A DNA stretch of 64,000 nucleotides from Branchiostoma floridae. Lineage: Eukaryota > Chordata > Leptocardii > Amphioxiformes > Branchiostomatidae. How positions within the stretch are numbered: position 1 is the stretch's first letter; each line of letters starts with the position of its first letter. A program made the translations under genes and the position numbers. The stretch lies in NCBI RefSeq assembly GCF_000003815.2, contig NC_049995.1, positions 13,166,062 through 13,230,061 on the forward strand. The letters are read 5' to 3'. Shown piece by piece: positions 25,056 to 36,549 of this stretch. The notes under the pieces were generated by a model. It was not told the DNA's origin, ran no database searches, and worked only from the letters and a program-made list of their open reading frames with translations.

Positions 25056-25984
25056 CTTTATTTGCGGGTGCAGTAATATTCGTGTTTTGTAAAACAACAT
25101 GATATAACTTCCCCTTAGATGTATTGGACCAGTTAGCAGTAATACAGTAGAAGGAAATTAATTTCACACTGGATAATCGCACACTTCTGTTAATTGCACA
25201 AAATCCCAAAAATCCCATGGTGGTGTGGTTCGACTTAATAACTTCGCTTTGTTGCACCATTCTGATTCGGTGCACGAAATACACTGGAAAATGGGGTGTG
25301 CAATTAAGCGGCTTCTGTATACGATTTATCATATCATTTGACTTGAGCAAATATAAACCCGTTCATCAACAATGATGCTTATAACATCCTGAAGCTGGAA
25401 AAGATATCATTACGGGTCTAAATATGGATACGGGGCCGCTGTATTCATGTATTTGTTCGACAACATGATATAACGTCCCCGTAACCGTATTAGACCTGTT
25501 ATCAACACTATATGATTTATCATATCATTTGACTTGAGAAAATTATATCAACAATAATATGATGCTTATAACAGACTGAAGCTGGAACAGACATCAGTAC
25601 GGGTTTAAATAAGGATACGGGGCCGTTGTATTCATGTATTTGTTCAACAACATGATAGACTCTATAACGTCCCCGTAACCGTATTGGACCTGTTTTCGAC
25701 AATATACGATCTATTATTATCAAATGGAAGGAACAAGTATGAACCGGGGTCTTGAAGAGGATACGGGGCAGTTATACCAATGTCTTAGTTCAAGAACATG
25801 GTATAACTTCCCCGCAACCTTATCTAGCCTCATGACAACAATGTTGGATTTATCATTATCATTATATTCGGACAATCATAAGTTCATTTGGAGTCGAAAA
25901 ATTCTGGGTTATGGTGAGAATACGGGTCAGTTATAACCATGTGTGCGTATATCAACATGGTATAACTTTCCCGTACTCTTACTG
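25056..25984 (+). ncRNA. Five foldback hairpins, families B and B'
   Basis: Units lie at about 25056-25122, 25427-25493, 25616-25687, 25760-25828 and 25918-25984. Typical arms are 'GATACGGGGC' plus 'CATGT' facing 'ACATG' plus 'CCCCGTAAC'. These are the left-most and most diverged members of the family. The first is decayed on its 5' arm and the third has a 4-6 nt insertion in its 3' arm. Confidence 0.5.
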
Positions 25985-26285
25985 GACTCAAAGTCTCAAC
26001 GTTATCATGTTTGTCAAATATTCATTAGGCATTTATCAATTTGTCATGTATCTAATGAAGCAAGACTAGATCATAAACAAAGCTTCTAAAACTACCATTT
26101 CGATTGGTTAGAAAGTAAAAAGCTTGATACTCAATAAATGACTATCAGTGCAATTGTGAACATCTCTACCCTGTTGATTTACACATATGTTCTAACATGT
26201 GACAATCGTTGCCAAACTGGGAACTCTCTGTTACCACGGCGTTGGAGGCTGTGATGACTAGTTTTCACGGTGACAGAAAATTTTG

Positions 26286-26582
26286 AGGTCCTACTGCATT
26301 TCAGGTGCAACCAATGCAGTGTGGGTAAAGTGTCCGCCTTGCATTCGGTAGGTCGTGAGTTCGATCCCCGACAGAGTCATACCACTGACTTTAAAAATGG
26401 TACATGTTGCTTTCTGTGCTCAGCAGTCATCACTAATGAGGAAGAGTATGGGAGTTAAACACACATCACTACCAGCGGACTAGCCCCCTGCTGTAGTAGC
26501 TTGCACAGCTGTGTGGCCCAAGGGCTAAAGAGATGAAGATGGGCGCCGCCACTAAGCATCTGCACAGATGCACGGGCGACTT
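26286..26582 (+). mobile_element. tRNA-derived SINE, copy 1
   Basis: The head has a B-box-like 'GTGAGTTCGATCCCCG' and an upstream A-box-like 'GTGGGTAAAGTGTCCGCC'. The body has 'GACTTTAAAAATGGTACATG', 'GACTAGCCCCCTGCTGTAGT' and 'GTGGCCCAAGGGCTA', ending in 'GATGGGCGCCGCC'. It matches the copy at 55018 along its length. I recognise this body from lancelet DNA; the name BfSINE-type is from memory. Confidence 0.7.
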
Positions 26583-26691
26583 TTCAACTCTAATGGGATT
26601 ATCATAGTTGATAAAGAGTCCCGCTCTCCGATTGGTGACTCAAGTAAATGGAAAGCGACGCACTGAACCTCTCCTGTTACAGGGTCCTACT

Positions 26692-26757
26692 GTGTTTGCG
26701 GGGGAATCACGCCATGTGTTCACCTGGTACATGGTGTGGCTTCTCCGTAACCTCATG
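26692..26757 (+). ncRNA. Foldback hairpin, family C copy 1
   Basis: Arms 'GCGGGGGAATCACGCCATGT' and 'ACATGGTGTGGCTTCTCCGT' face each other across an 11-nt loop. Family C is an offshoot of B, with the same outer GGGG/CCCC and inner CCATGT/ACATGG blocks. Confidence 0.5.
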
Positions 26758-27782
26758 GTACCTTTCAGCATCAATGACAAGAAGGCAAGACAGTGTGCGC
26801 GCGCGGGCCATACATACTGTTTTGAGTTTTTGACAAATCTGATTAAAATCTATCTACACTCTAAGAAATCATCTATAGATATATACGGTCAGCAACACTA
26901 GGGTACACAAGGTTAGAAACTACAGAAAATGACAAATAACGAGAGTTAGACAACAATTCTAATTTCCCTCTATCTTAATGGTCTTTTATTTATCTGCCTT
27001 CCACTCCCACACACCACCCCCACCCCCACCCCCGGAGAGCGCTTTAGGTTGGCAAAACTGGATACCAGTTCTGAAGTTAAGAACTTAGTCTGGCAATCGA
27101 CATTTGCAACAGACAGTGATACGGCAACTTCAAATTGTACCATCTCACTCTCTCTCTCACCGTGTTCGTCTAACTGATTATTGTTTTCTCCGTGAGTGCT
27201 TACTGTGAAACCTTAACTTAACGACGGCCGGGCGCTTTGGGACGAAGTCTCACGTCATATTCAGCAACCTCTGATTCGGATATAACCCTTCAAATAAATA
27301 CCGATAGTGGCACTTGTTTGTCTACCACTAAGTCAGCATCAGGACCGTATCCAAGACACGTATAGTCAGGCTGAATGTTGATGGAATAAAACTCAGACTT
27401 AACAATAGGGACCTTTGGCAATGATAGTCTGTGGTGCATGGGCGTTCCAAATGTGACATCTGTACCGTGAAGATCAGGATATGCACAGAAGAATTATTTA
27501 CCTTCGCCGTAAAGGGACTTGATCTTTTCCATTTTGCCCCACCCCTGGTCATTAAACTATATAAAAAGGGGAACGGGAAGACAATGACAATATAGACATT
27601 GCTTTATAGAGAAGAAATGAAGAAAAAAGGTGGCTAGGTTCGGCACACTTTGCTTGAATCATTGCTTCCTACCTTCACGGCACCCAACTTCGGGGCGCAC
27701 TTTTCAATGGCGACTTGCGAAAAGTCTGGAAACTGCAGCGACTAGTTTGGCCAGAAACACGGTCAGAGGAAGAATCCATCCC

Positions 27783-28016
27783 TTAAGGCGGACTCTCACT
27801 GCACTTGCGGCACGGGTGCGGCACTGCGGGGTTCGTAGATGACGAATTTCAGAGATAAAGAACGAATTTTCCTCCGTTTTGTGTATTTTGTTGTCCTCTA
27901 AGTACTACTTTAACGTATTACGCAATTATCAAAAATCGCGAAAAAAAAGAGTGCCACAGTGAACGAACCCCGCAGTGCCGCACCGGTGCCTCAAGTGCCG
28001 TAAGAGTGCACCTTAA
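27783..28016. mobile_element. MITE with TTAA ends, family M3
   Basis: TTAA occurs at 27783-27786 and 28013-28016. The inverted ends include 'CACTTGCGGCAC' and its partner on the right. The interior shares 'ACGAATTTCAGAGATAAAGA' with the element at 4179. A third, partial TIR block follows at 28017-28080, again ending at TTAA. Confidence 0.65.
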
Positions 28017-28108
28017 GGTGCCCTCTAACTGAACTTGCGTCACGCTTGCGTCACTGCAAGTGCAGTAAAAGTCCACCTTAACTGCCTCACCAGTGCGACG
28101 CAAAAAAT

Positions 28109-28253
28109 CTCCAAGTAGATTCCTCTGTGGCATAACACAGTAACATGATCTGGGGAAGGAGTTTAGCCGGCAGAGGAGTAAAAGTGGCCAATTAACTTAA
28201 CTCCTTCCCCAGCTTATGTTACTGTCTTATGCCGCGGAGGAATCTGCTTGGAG
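28109..28253. repeat. Long inverted repeat, arms about 57 bp
   Basis: Left arm 28109-28166 and right arm 28197-28253 pair over nearly their full length. Examples are 'GATTCCTCTGTGGCATAA' with 'TTATGCCGCGGAGGAATC' and 'CTGGGGAAGGAGTT' with 'AACTCCTTCCCCAG'. The spacer is about 30 bp. It stands just left of the first family A hairpin but has a different sequence. Confidence 0.75.
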
Positions 28254-28299
28254 ATTACAACGCAACGGGGTTAAACAGTGCGCCATTTTTGGGCCGCAT

Positions 28300-29930
28300 A
28301 AGGTGCCGGGGCAATCCAAGCTCTGAGTTCTCTCAACTTCAGAGTTTTATTGCCCCGGCTCCTTTTATGACCATGTTTCAGCAAAGCTGAATAGAAAAGT
28401 CTATGGCAACTAGTTTTATTTTGAAAAATAAATATTTTCCCGCTGTGGATTAAAGGAAATCAAGGAACTAATAAAGGAAGCATTTTGTGTAGAGGTTCAC
28501 AAGTGGTGTCAGGACGACAAAAGCTCTGAGTCCTCTCAACACCAGAGTTTTGTTGCCCCGACTCCTTTTGTGGTCATGTAGCAGCAAAGCTGAATAGAAA
28601 AGTCTATGGCAACTAGTTTTATTTTGAAAAATAAATATTTTCCCGCTGTGGATTAAAGGAAATCAAGGAACTAATAAAGGAAGCATTTTGTGTAGAGGTT
28701 CACAAGTGGTGTCAGGACGACAAAAGCTCTGAGTTCTGTTAACATCAGAGTTTTGTTGCCCCGACTCCTTTTGTGGTCATGTAGCAGCAAAGCTGAATAG
28801 AAAAGTCTATGGCAACTAGTTTTATTTTGAAAAATAAACATTTTCCCGCTGTGGATTAAAGGAAATCAAGGAACTAATAGAGGAAGCATTTTGTGTACTG
28901 GTTCACAAGTGGTGCCGGGGCGACAAAGCTCTGAGTTCTGTTAACATCAGAGCTTTGTTGCCCCGACTCCTTCTGTGATCATGAAGCAGCAAAGCTGAAT
29001 GGAAAAATCCATTCCAAAAATTTACTGGTTCTCTAGGTTTACATGCAGTGCTGGGGCAACTAAAACTCTGAGTTCTGTTAGCATCAAAGTTTTTTACCCT
29101 GGCTCAGCATGGAACCACGTGTCTGTAGATAAAATTTGTACTGTATGATCTACGGCAATTTCATCTTCAAAGAGATACTTCTTTATTGTTCCCCTGGGGT
29201 CACATGTGGAGCCGGGGAAACTAAAACTCTGAGTTCTCTTTTTTTTCTCTCTGAGTTTCGTTGCCCTGACTCCTTATGTGACCAAGTGTCAGCAAATAAA
29301 CAACAACACAAAATATCAACGGCAGATTTTCCCCTAATTAAGCACAATATATGGACATTTTCCTATAGATTTCAAAATACGCGCGCGTGTTGACTAAAGA
29401 GAAACTTGTTTAAAGTTTATTGTTTCTCTAGGTTCTCATGTGGTTTCGGGGTAGCTAAAACTCTGAGTTTTCTCAGCTTCAGAGTTTTGCTACCCCGGCT
29501 CTATGTGGGACCACGTGACAGCATATGAAAGGAAGAAGGAAAGCATCTTCTGTAGCTTCTTTCCTTATAATGATATCTTATAAAGTGCTCTTATCTTTGT
29601 CTGCATTTAAAAAACCGAAGAAAAAAAAAGGGAAAACCTCCCTATTCTTCCAGTATGTTCGTATGCGGTGCCGGGGCAACTAAAACTCAGAGTTCTCTTA
29701 GCTTCAGAGTTTATCTCTGTGGGATCACATGTCAGCAAGATATCTATGGCAGCTTCTTTCTTACCTACGATAGGTTTTACTTTTACCTAATGGTTTAAAA
29801 CACGCGTGTTCATTAAAGCGAATGTTCTTTATTGTTCCAGTAGGTTCACATGTAGTGCCGGGGGAATTAAAACTCTGAGTTTTCTCAGCTTCAGAGTTTT
29901 GTTACCCCGGCTCTCTGTGGGACCACGTGT
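28300..29930 (+). ncRNA. Nine family A foldback hairpins (28302-29926)
   Basis: Hairpins start near 28302, 28500, 28703, 28908, 29037, 29198, 29431, 29651 and 29843, each about 75-90 nt. The core is 'GCCGGGG.AAC' plus 'AACTCTGAG' facing 'CTTCAGAGTTTTG' plus 'TTACCCCGGC'. The first four sit in a tandem unit of about 200 bp carrying 'CAGCAAAGCTGAATAG'. The copy at 29651 lacks most of its 3' GC arm. Pairing continues outward through GGTTCACAT and ATGTGGGACC. I infer structured RNA, or foldback DNA; expression is unknown. Confidence 0.55.
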
Positions 29931-30218
29931 CAGCAAACAAAAGGAAAGCATGGCGGATGTCATCTGTAAAATTTAGTCAGTCAGGGTGGCCTAACAGTGA
30001 TATTACATACTGAAGGATAAATCTAACAAAAGTCTTTCCCTCTCTTGCTGTTCCAGATAAATGAAAGGCTAAACTTTTTTTCTTAAGATATGTCCATTCA
30101 TTTTTTTTATTAAGATGGTATAACTTCTGAACTCCCCATACGCTACATACTGAAGCATTGAGAACATTTCGTTCATCATATCGCCCAGCTGAAGCAGGTA
30201 TCAGCCTGCGTCATGATG

Positions 30219-30290
30219 AGAATACGGGGCAGTTATAGCCATGTGTTTGTTTATCAGCAACATGGCATAACTTCCCCGTACTCTTATTGG
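30219..30290 (+). ncRNA. Foldback hairpin, family B
   Basis: 'TACGGGGCAGTTATAGCCAT' faces 'ATGGCATAACTTCCCCGTA', with one bulged A, one mismatch and a loop of about 15 nt that opens with TGTGTTTG. Confidence 0.55.
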
Positions 30291-30354
30291 GCGAATTTTC
30301 AACAGGATTTCATTTATTGTACAGATTGGTTGGATTGAATCTAAAACATGGTAT

Positions 30355-30590
30355 GAGAGAGAGACGGACAGACAGACAGACGGGCAGACAGACAGACAGA
30401 TAGAAAGACAGACAGAAAGACAGACAGACAGACAGACAGACAGAGACAGAGAGAGACACTCGGAGACAGGGACAGACAGAGAGAAAGAGACAGGGAGAGA
30501 CAGAGAGAGAGAGGGGGAGAGAGACAGCAACAGAGACAGCAACAGAGACAGAGAAAGATAGAGAGAGACAGAGAGATACAGAGATGCGTC
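30355..30590. repeat. (GACA)n/(GAGA)n tract
   Basis: Purine-rich tetranucleotide repeat lying between a B hairpin and a C hairpin. The open frames on both strands (runs of Ser/Leu or Arg/Asp/Glu) are simple-repeat artefacts. Confidence 0.95.
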
Positions 30591-30694
30591 TGCTTCTTGC
30601 CAAGCACAAAAGAAACCCTCGGCCATACGGCTCATAAGCAAGATTGCTATCGACTGAGCTCAACAATCCTCCCACCTGTTACAGGGCCCTACTG

Positions 30695-30760
30695 TGTTTG
30701 CGGGGGAATCACGCCATGTCTACACTTGGTACATGGTGTGGCTTCCCCGTAACCTCATGG
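30695..30760 (+). ncRNA. Foldback hairpin, family C
   Basis: 'GCGGGGGAATCACGCCATGT' faces 'ACATGGTGTGGCTTCCCCGT' over a loop of about 11 nt. Confidence 0.5.
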
Positions 30761-30918
30761 GACCTGTCAGCATCGATGGCAAGATGATTATGATTATGTA
30801 CAGCGAAATAAAAGGAACGATAAAGCAGCCTCTTTCTTATTTTGGTCAAGTTGACCTTGTGATGGACTTTTAGATACGAACATTATTGATTAAAGGCAAA
30901 CTTTACATTGTTTCACTA

Positions 30919-31002
30919 GGTTCACACGTAGTGCCGGGGTAACTAAAGCTCTGAGTTCTCTCAGCTTCAGAGTTTTGTTACCCCGGCTCTATGTGGGACC
31001 AC
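30919..31002 (+). ncRNA. Foldback hairpin, family A
   Basis: Complete unit from GGTTCACACG to GTGGGACC with the GGGGTAAC/GTTACCCC pairing variant. It is preceded by a pyrimidine tract and CTAG. Confidence 0.55.
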
Positions 31003-31199
31003 GTGACAGCGAATAAAAGGAAATATGTCTTCGGTAGCTTCTTCCTTAATTATGATAAATGGTGCTCTTGCAATTGCCTCTTGTGTTTATCAATATGATA
31101 TAACGTACGAATTAGCCATGCGCTATATGTTGAACCAGTCATCAACAATGTTGGGTTCATATCGCCTAACTGGAGCAGATATTAGCCTGATTATGATGA

Positions 31200-31267
31200 G
31201 AATACGGGGTAGTTATAGCCATGTGTTTATTTATCAACATGGCATAACTTCCCCGTAATCTTATTGG
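31200..31267 (+). ncRNA. Foldback hairpin, family B
   Basis: Standard arms with a loop shortened by 3 nt relative to the copy at 30219. Confidence 0.5.
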
Positions 31268-31327
31268 GCGAGTTATCAACAGGATTGCATTTATTATACA
31301 GTTTGTTAGGATTGGATCCAAAACATG

Positions 31328-31330
31328 GTA

Positions 31331-31366
<36 letters not shown>

Positions 31367-31444
31367 GGACAGACGGACAGACAGAAAGACAGACAGGCAG
31401 ACAGACAGTCAGACAGGCAGGCAGACAGACAGACAGACAGACAG

Positions 31445-31478
<34 letters not shown>

Positions 31479-31775
31479 ACAGAGAGACACAGACAGAGAG
31501 ACACAGACAGAGAGACACAGACAGAGACAGGGGCAGGATTAGAGAGACAGAAAGAGACACTCGGAGCAGGGACAGAGAGAGAGGGAGAGAGAGACAGAGA
31601 GAGATGGAGAGAGAGACAGAGACAGAAAGAGACAAAGAGAGAGAAAGAGAGAGAGGGGGAGACAGACAGAGAGAGATGGAGAGAGAGACAGAGACAGAGA
31701 GAGACAAAGAGAGAGAAAGAGAGAGAGGGGGAGACAGACAGACAGAGAGACAGAGAGAGACAGAGAGAGACAGAG
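31328..31775. repeat. (GACA)n/(GAGA)n tract, longest in the window
   Basis: About 450 bp of GACA, GACG, GGCA and GAGA tetramers. Frames of up to 170 codons through it are artefacts. Confidence 0.95.
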
Positions 31776-31889
31776 ATGCGTCTGCTTCTTGCCAAGCACG
31801 AAAGAAACCCTCGGCCATGCGGTCTTAACATAAGCAAGATTGCTATGGACTGAGCTCAAGAATCCTCCCACCTGTTACAGGGTCCTACT

Positions 31890-32200
31890 GTGTTTGCGGG
31901 GGGATCTCGTCATGTCTTCACTTGGTACATGGTGTGACTTCCCCGTAACCTCATGGGATCTGTCAGCATCGATGCCCAGATGATCATGATTATGGACAGC
32001 GAAATAAAATGAACGATAAAGCAGCCTCTTTCTTAATTTGGTCAAGTTGACCTTGTTCTGGACTTTAAGATACGAACATTGATTAAAAACGAACTTTTCA
32101 TTGTTCCCCTAGGTTCACATGTGGTGCCGGGGTAAATAAAACTCTGAGTTATCTCAGATCAGCTTCAGAGTTTTGTTACCCCGGCTCTCTGTGGGACCAC
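31890..32200 (+). ncRNA. Family C hairpin (31890-31955) and family A hairpin (32112-32200)
   Basis: The C unit has standard arms. The A unit has a duplicated CAGATCAGCTTCAG in the loop, making it about 5 nt longer than its neighbours. Confidence 0.5.
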
Positions 32201-32495
32201 TTGTCAGCAAACCAAAGAAAAGCATGGCGGATGTCATCTGTAAAATTAAGTCAGTCAGGGTGGCCTAACAGTGATATTAAATACTGAAGGATAAATCTAG
32301 CAAAAGTCTTTCCCTCTCTTGCTGTTCCAGATAAATGAAAGGCTAAACTATCTTTCTTAAAAGTTATGTCCATTCATTTTTTTAATTAAGATGGTATAAC
32401 TTCTGAACTCCCCATACACTACATACTGAAGCATTGAAAATATTTGGTTCATCATATCGCCCAGCTGAAGCAGATATTAGCCTGGGTCCTGATGA

Positions 32496-32966
32496 GAATA
32501 CGGGGCAGTTATAGCCATGTATTTGTTTATCAGCAACATGGCATAACTTCCCCGTACTCTTATTGGGCGAATTTTCAACAGGATTTCATCTATTGTACAG
32601 ATTGGTTGGATTGAATATAAAACATGGTATGAGAGAGAGACGGACAGACAGACAGGCAGACAGGCAGACAGAGAAAGAGACAGACAGACAGACAGACAGA
32701 CGGACAGACAGAGAAAGAGACAGGGAGAGAGACAGCAACAGAGACAGAGAAAGACAGAGAGAGACAGAGACAGAGAGAGACAGAGATGCGTCTGCTTCTT
32801 GCCAAGCACAAAAGAAACCCTCGGCCATGCGGTCTTAACATAAGCAAGATTGCTATGGACTGAGCTCAAGAATCCTCCCACCTGTTACAGGGTCCTACTG
32901 TGTTTGCGGGGGAATCACGCCATGTCTTCACTTGGTACATGGTGTGGCTTCCCCGTAACCTCATGG
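32496..32966 (+). ncRNA. Family B hairpin (32496-32567) and family C hairpin (32900-32966) around a (GACA)n tract
   Basis: The order B, purine repeat (32630-32790), C repeats that at 30219-30760 and 31200-31955. This shows the three are copies of one duplicated block. Confidence 0.55.
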
Positions 32967-33171
32967 GACCTACAGCATCAGTGTCCAGATCAGGGATAGA
33001 GATCTACTATATCATGAGATGTTAACATATTCCGCTAGGTGGCTGCCATTACCAACAGGTCCCTGTGGGACACCAGCTACAACGTGACATGTACACGAAA
33101 TAGAATAAACGGTAATACAATAGGATGCTTACACATATAGTACATAGTATGTTGTTCTTAATGCCTCCTTT

Positions 33172-33974
33172 GGTTCACATGTAGTGCCGGGGCAACTAAA
33201 ACTCTGAGTTTTCTCAGCTTTAGAGTTTTGTTACCCCGGCTCTCTGTGGGACCATGTGACAGCAAATAAAAGGGAAAATAATTAAGGTAGCCTATTTCTT
33301 AATTAGGTCAAGACGACCTTTTGTTGGACTTTAAGATACGGATGTTGATTAAAGACAAGCTTTTCATTGTTTCTCTAGGTTCACATGCAGTGCCGGGATA
33401 AATAAAACTCTGAGTTCTGTTAGCTTCAGAGTTTTGTTACCCCGGCTCTATGTGGGACTGCGTGTCAGCAAATAAATTGATATACATCTTCGGCAGCTTG
33501 TTTCTTACTTACGATGGATGGCACTTTTTTTCTAGGTTCACGTTGTGCCTACAATAAAAAAAGTCTGATTTCTTCAGCTTTAGACTTTTATTGCCCCGAG
33601 TCTATATTGGACCACGTGTCAGCAAATCAAAGCCAAGATATTTACGATATTTTCTTTCTTGCTTGGAATGATATTTCTATTTTCTCTGGGTTAACATACG
33701 GTGCCGGGGTAACCAAAACTCTGAGTTCTGTTAGCTTCAGAGTTTTGTTACCCCGGCTCTCTGTGGGGCCACGTGTCAGTGAATAAAATTATGTCTACTA
33801 CAGTTTCTTTTTTTCTAAGATAAGTCAAGTTTTGCCTGTATTTCAAGATACGTATGTTGATCCAAAAAATATTTCTATATTGTTTAACTAGGTTCACATG
33901 TAGTGCCGAGGTAACTAAAACTCTGCGTTTTGTTAGCTTCAGAGTTTTGTTACCCCGGCTCTCTGTGGAACCAC
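33172..33974 (+). ncRNA. Five family A hairpins
   Basis: Units lie at 33172-33255, 33378-33461, 33535-33615, 33688-33772 and 33891-33974. The third is a variant subtype with arms 'AAAAGTCTGA' and 'TTTAGACTTTTA' and a weakened GC block. The others keep CTCTGAG/CTTCAGAG. Spacing is about 155-205 bp. Confidence 0.55.
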
Positions 33975-34080
33975 CTGCATCCAAGTGAAATTAAAGATGT
34001 CAATCTTGTACAGGAAAAGGTCACAGGAATTAATAAAACGACAACTACACACTAAACATGTGCACCGTTTTGTAGTTTCT

Positions 34081-34165
34081 ACGGAAATCTGGGGCAATTA
34101 AGGTTACGAGTTCCGTTTGGTGACTTCTTCATAGCCTTATTGTCACAGATATCTGTGGGAACCAT
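34081..34165 (+). ncRNA. Foldback hairpin, family E
   Basis: 'AATCTGGGGCAATTAAGGTT' faces 'AGCCTTATTGTCACAGATAT' across a loop of about 25 nt. Other copies lie at 37758, 38513, 42974, 47439, 48152, 51919 (deleted arm) and 56790. Confidence 0.5.
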
Positions 34166-34259
34166 GACCAAACTTTCAAGTAACCCGTACCGACTCGTTG
34201 TTAAATGTTTCACAGCAATGCTCTGATAAAGCTATGTATGTGAGGGTCTAACAGTTAAC

Positions 34260-34288
34260 ATCTTTGAGTTAGAGTCTAACTCAAAGAT
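34260..34288. repeat. Perfect short palindrome, family F
   Basis: 'ATCTTTGAGTTAGA' and its exact reverse complement are separated by one base. Identical copies lie at 38692-38720 and 47620-47648. The spacer is too short for a miRNA loop. Confidence 0.8.
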
Positions 34289-34747
34289 AGATGCTACATA
34301 TGATACCCTTTAAAGCTGGTATTTCTCAGTACCGTCATTGACTGTCGTGCTTGTAGACTCCGCTTGGTGGCAGCCATTCGCCGCAGTAACATGTGGAATA
34401 GCCAAGATATGACATATTTACATAAATAAAATAAAGCAGTGTGGAAAAGTTCAGAACAGAACATGATAGAAAATCAGATAGAACAAGAAGACATATAGTT
34501 AATGAATTGCTAGACATTTATGTAGAATCATTTTGTACCTGCAAAATATTGATTGAAAAGGCAATGAATTGTAACTAAGTTAGAGGTATTGTTGTTTTTC
34601 TCACGTTTGAATACACAGGGTAGTTTTATACGTTTTTTTGTTCATCAACATCTTAGATATAACTCACTCTTTATCGAACCAGTTACCAGTAATGTTGTGA
34701 TAATTATATCGCCCAGCTAGAGCAGATATCAGCCTGGGTCCTGATGA

Positions 34748-34990
34748 GAATACGGGGCAGTTATAGCCATGTGTTTGTTTATCAGCAACATGGCATAACT
34801 TCCCCGTACTCTTATTGGACGACTTATCAACAGTGATGTATTTATCATATAGTTTGCTATAGGCATAATGAAAACATAGTACAAAATGTATATGTTATAT
34901 GTGGCTGCCCAGGTTTTGATATTGATACGAGGTAGTTATACACATGTGTTTGTTCAACGACATGGTATAGCTTCCCCGTAACATTATTTG
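34748..34990 (+). ncRNA. Family B hairpin (34748-34818) and B' hairpin (34924-34990)
   Basis: The B arm is standard. The B' unit begins GATACGAGGTAG, where the second G of GGGG has become A, weakening its lower stem. It keeps 'CATGTGTTTGTTCAACGACATGG' as stem top and loop. Confidence 0.5.
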
Positions 34991-35268
34991 ACCTACTAAC
35001 AGCAACGTTTCAAGAGTAGTAACATGGCCTGAAGGACGATTTGGAGTATCTTGTATGTTGAACATATGTTCTTTAGTCGGGTTATAGGGATATATATGGA
35101 GAGAGATGGTTTAGAGGTGCATAGTGTCTCCTATTAAACACAATATTTTTGTGATAGCACACAATCTAGAGGACTATCGAAGTATCCCGGCCTTGTGACT
35201 CATAAGCAGGATTACTATTAACTATGTATACTTCTCAGCATCCTCCCACCTGGTTCCGGGTCTTACTG

Positions 35269-35766
35269 TGTTTGCGGGGGAATCACATCATGTCCACACT
35301 TGGTACATGGTGCGGCTTCCTCGTAACCTCATGGGGCCTGTCAGCACCGATGCCAAGAGTAAACGAATATTTTATGATACAATATGGCGATAGTGGTAGA
35401 GAAGAGAAGACAAAGGATACCGTGGATTTGATACCTTGGGAATCGAAAATTTATAGTTTCCCTAGGTTCACACGTAGTGCCGGGGCAACTAAAACTCTGA
35501 GTTCTCTCAGCTTCAGAGTTTTGGTACCCCGGCTCTATGTGGAACCACGAGCCAGCAAATAAAGATAAGTATTTGTAATATAACAGCTTTTTTTTAATAA
35601 AATAGTTTTAAGGATATAGATTTAAGACAAATTTCTTTACTGTTTGATCGATTTGTCCTGGCCGTATTTTGTTTCTATAGGTTCACATGTGTTGCCGGGG
35701 TAACAAAAACTCTGAGTTCTCTCTGCTTCAGAGTTGTGTTGACCTGGCTCTGTATGTATGGAACCG
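35269..35766 (+). ncRNA. Family C hairpin (35269-35334) and two A hairpins (35465-35548, 35680-35766)
   Basis: The second A unit has 'GTTGTGTTGACCTGGC' in its 3' arm, so two GC pairs are lost. The same decayed form recurs at 45540 and 49865, marking these as duplicates. Confidence 0.5.
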
Positions 35767-36056
35767 CGTACTTGTAGATAACTGAAGGAAATATGTCGTC
35801 ACTGACTGCTGTGTTTACAAACTCCGCTAGGTGGCAGTCATTAGCCACAGCACCCTAAATGTGTCAGATTTACAGAAAATAGGATAAATCAATAAATAAT
35901 TATAAAAACAATAGGATAAACCACGAGCTACAATAGAGTAGACCAAAATGGAAAAGAATAGAACAGAATAGAACAGATAAAAGGGAATAGAAAATAATAA
36001 ATTTGGCTATTTTCGATATACTGCTATTTATGTTTAGAATGCCTCATCCTTGGTCC

Positions 36057-36134
36057 ACTATAGCGTGCTGAGGAAATCGAGTTTATGTGTTCAGTTTTTC
36101 TCACATAGACTCGTTTCCTCAGCTCACTATGGGG
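36057..36134 (+). ncRNA. Foldback hairpin, family D copy 2
   Basis: Arms as in copy 1; the loop reads TTCAGTTTTTCT. Confidence 0.55.
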
Positions 36135-36549
36135 AACAACTTCCAACGTGTTTGGAAAATGGAGTAGAAAGGAAGAGAATGCTGTACCCGGTACAAACTG
36201 ATATGATAAAGTAGAATATTACATATTGATAGATGTTATAAGCTAAATTGTACTCCCTGATTTTGTCACTGATGGAAAATGAATGAATGAAAAATTAACG
36301 GCAAGCTTTTCTGTAGAATCGTTTCCTGTATAACATGTTGATTGAAAAGAAAGCGACAGTAACTTTGGTTGGGGAGGAAATGTTCAGAAAGCGTATCACT
36401 TATACACTGGGTTATATATGGTTATACAGGGTAGGTATATTTCTGTGTTAATACATATGGGTTCCCCGTACTCATTTTGGACAGGATATAGACAAATTTT
36501 GATTGACATATCGCCTAACTGGACCAGATATCAGCCTGGGTCCTGATGA

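Noticed and set aside
30201-32881. Long open frames rich in Ser/Leu/Cys or Arg/Asp/Glu on both strands
   Set aside because: They run through (GACA)n/(GAGA)n simple repeats, which stay open in all frames; there is no domain and no conserved frame between copies.
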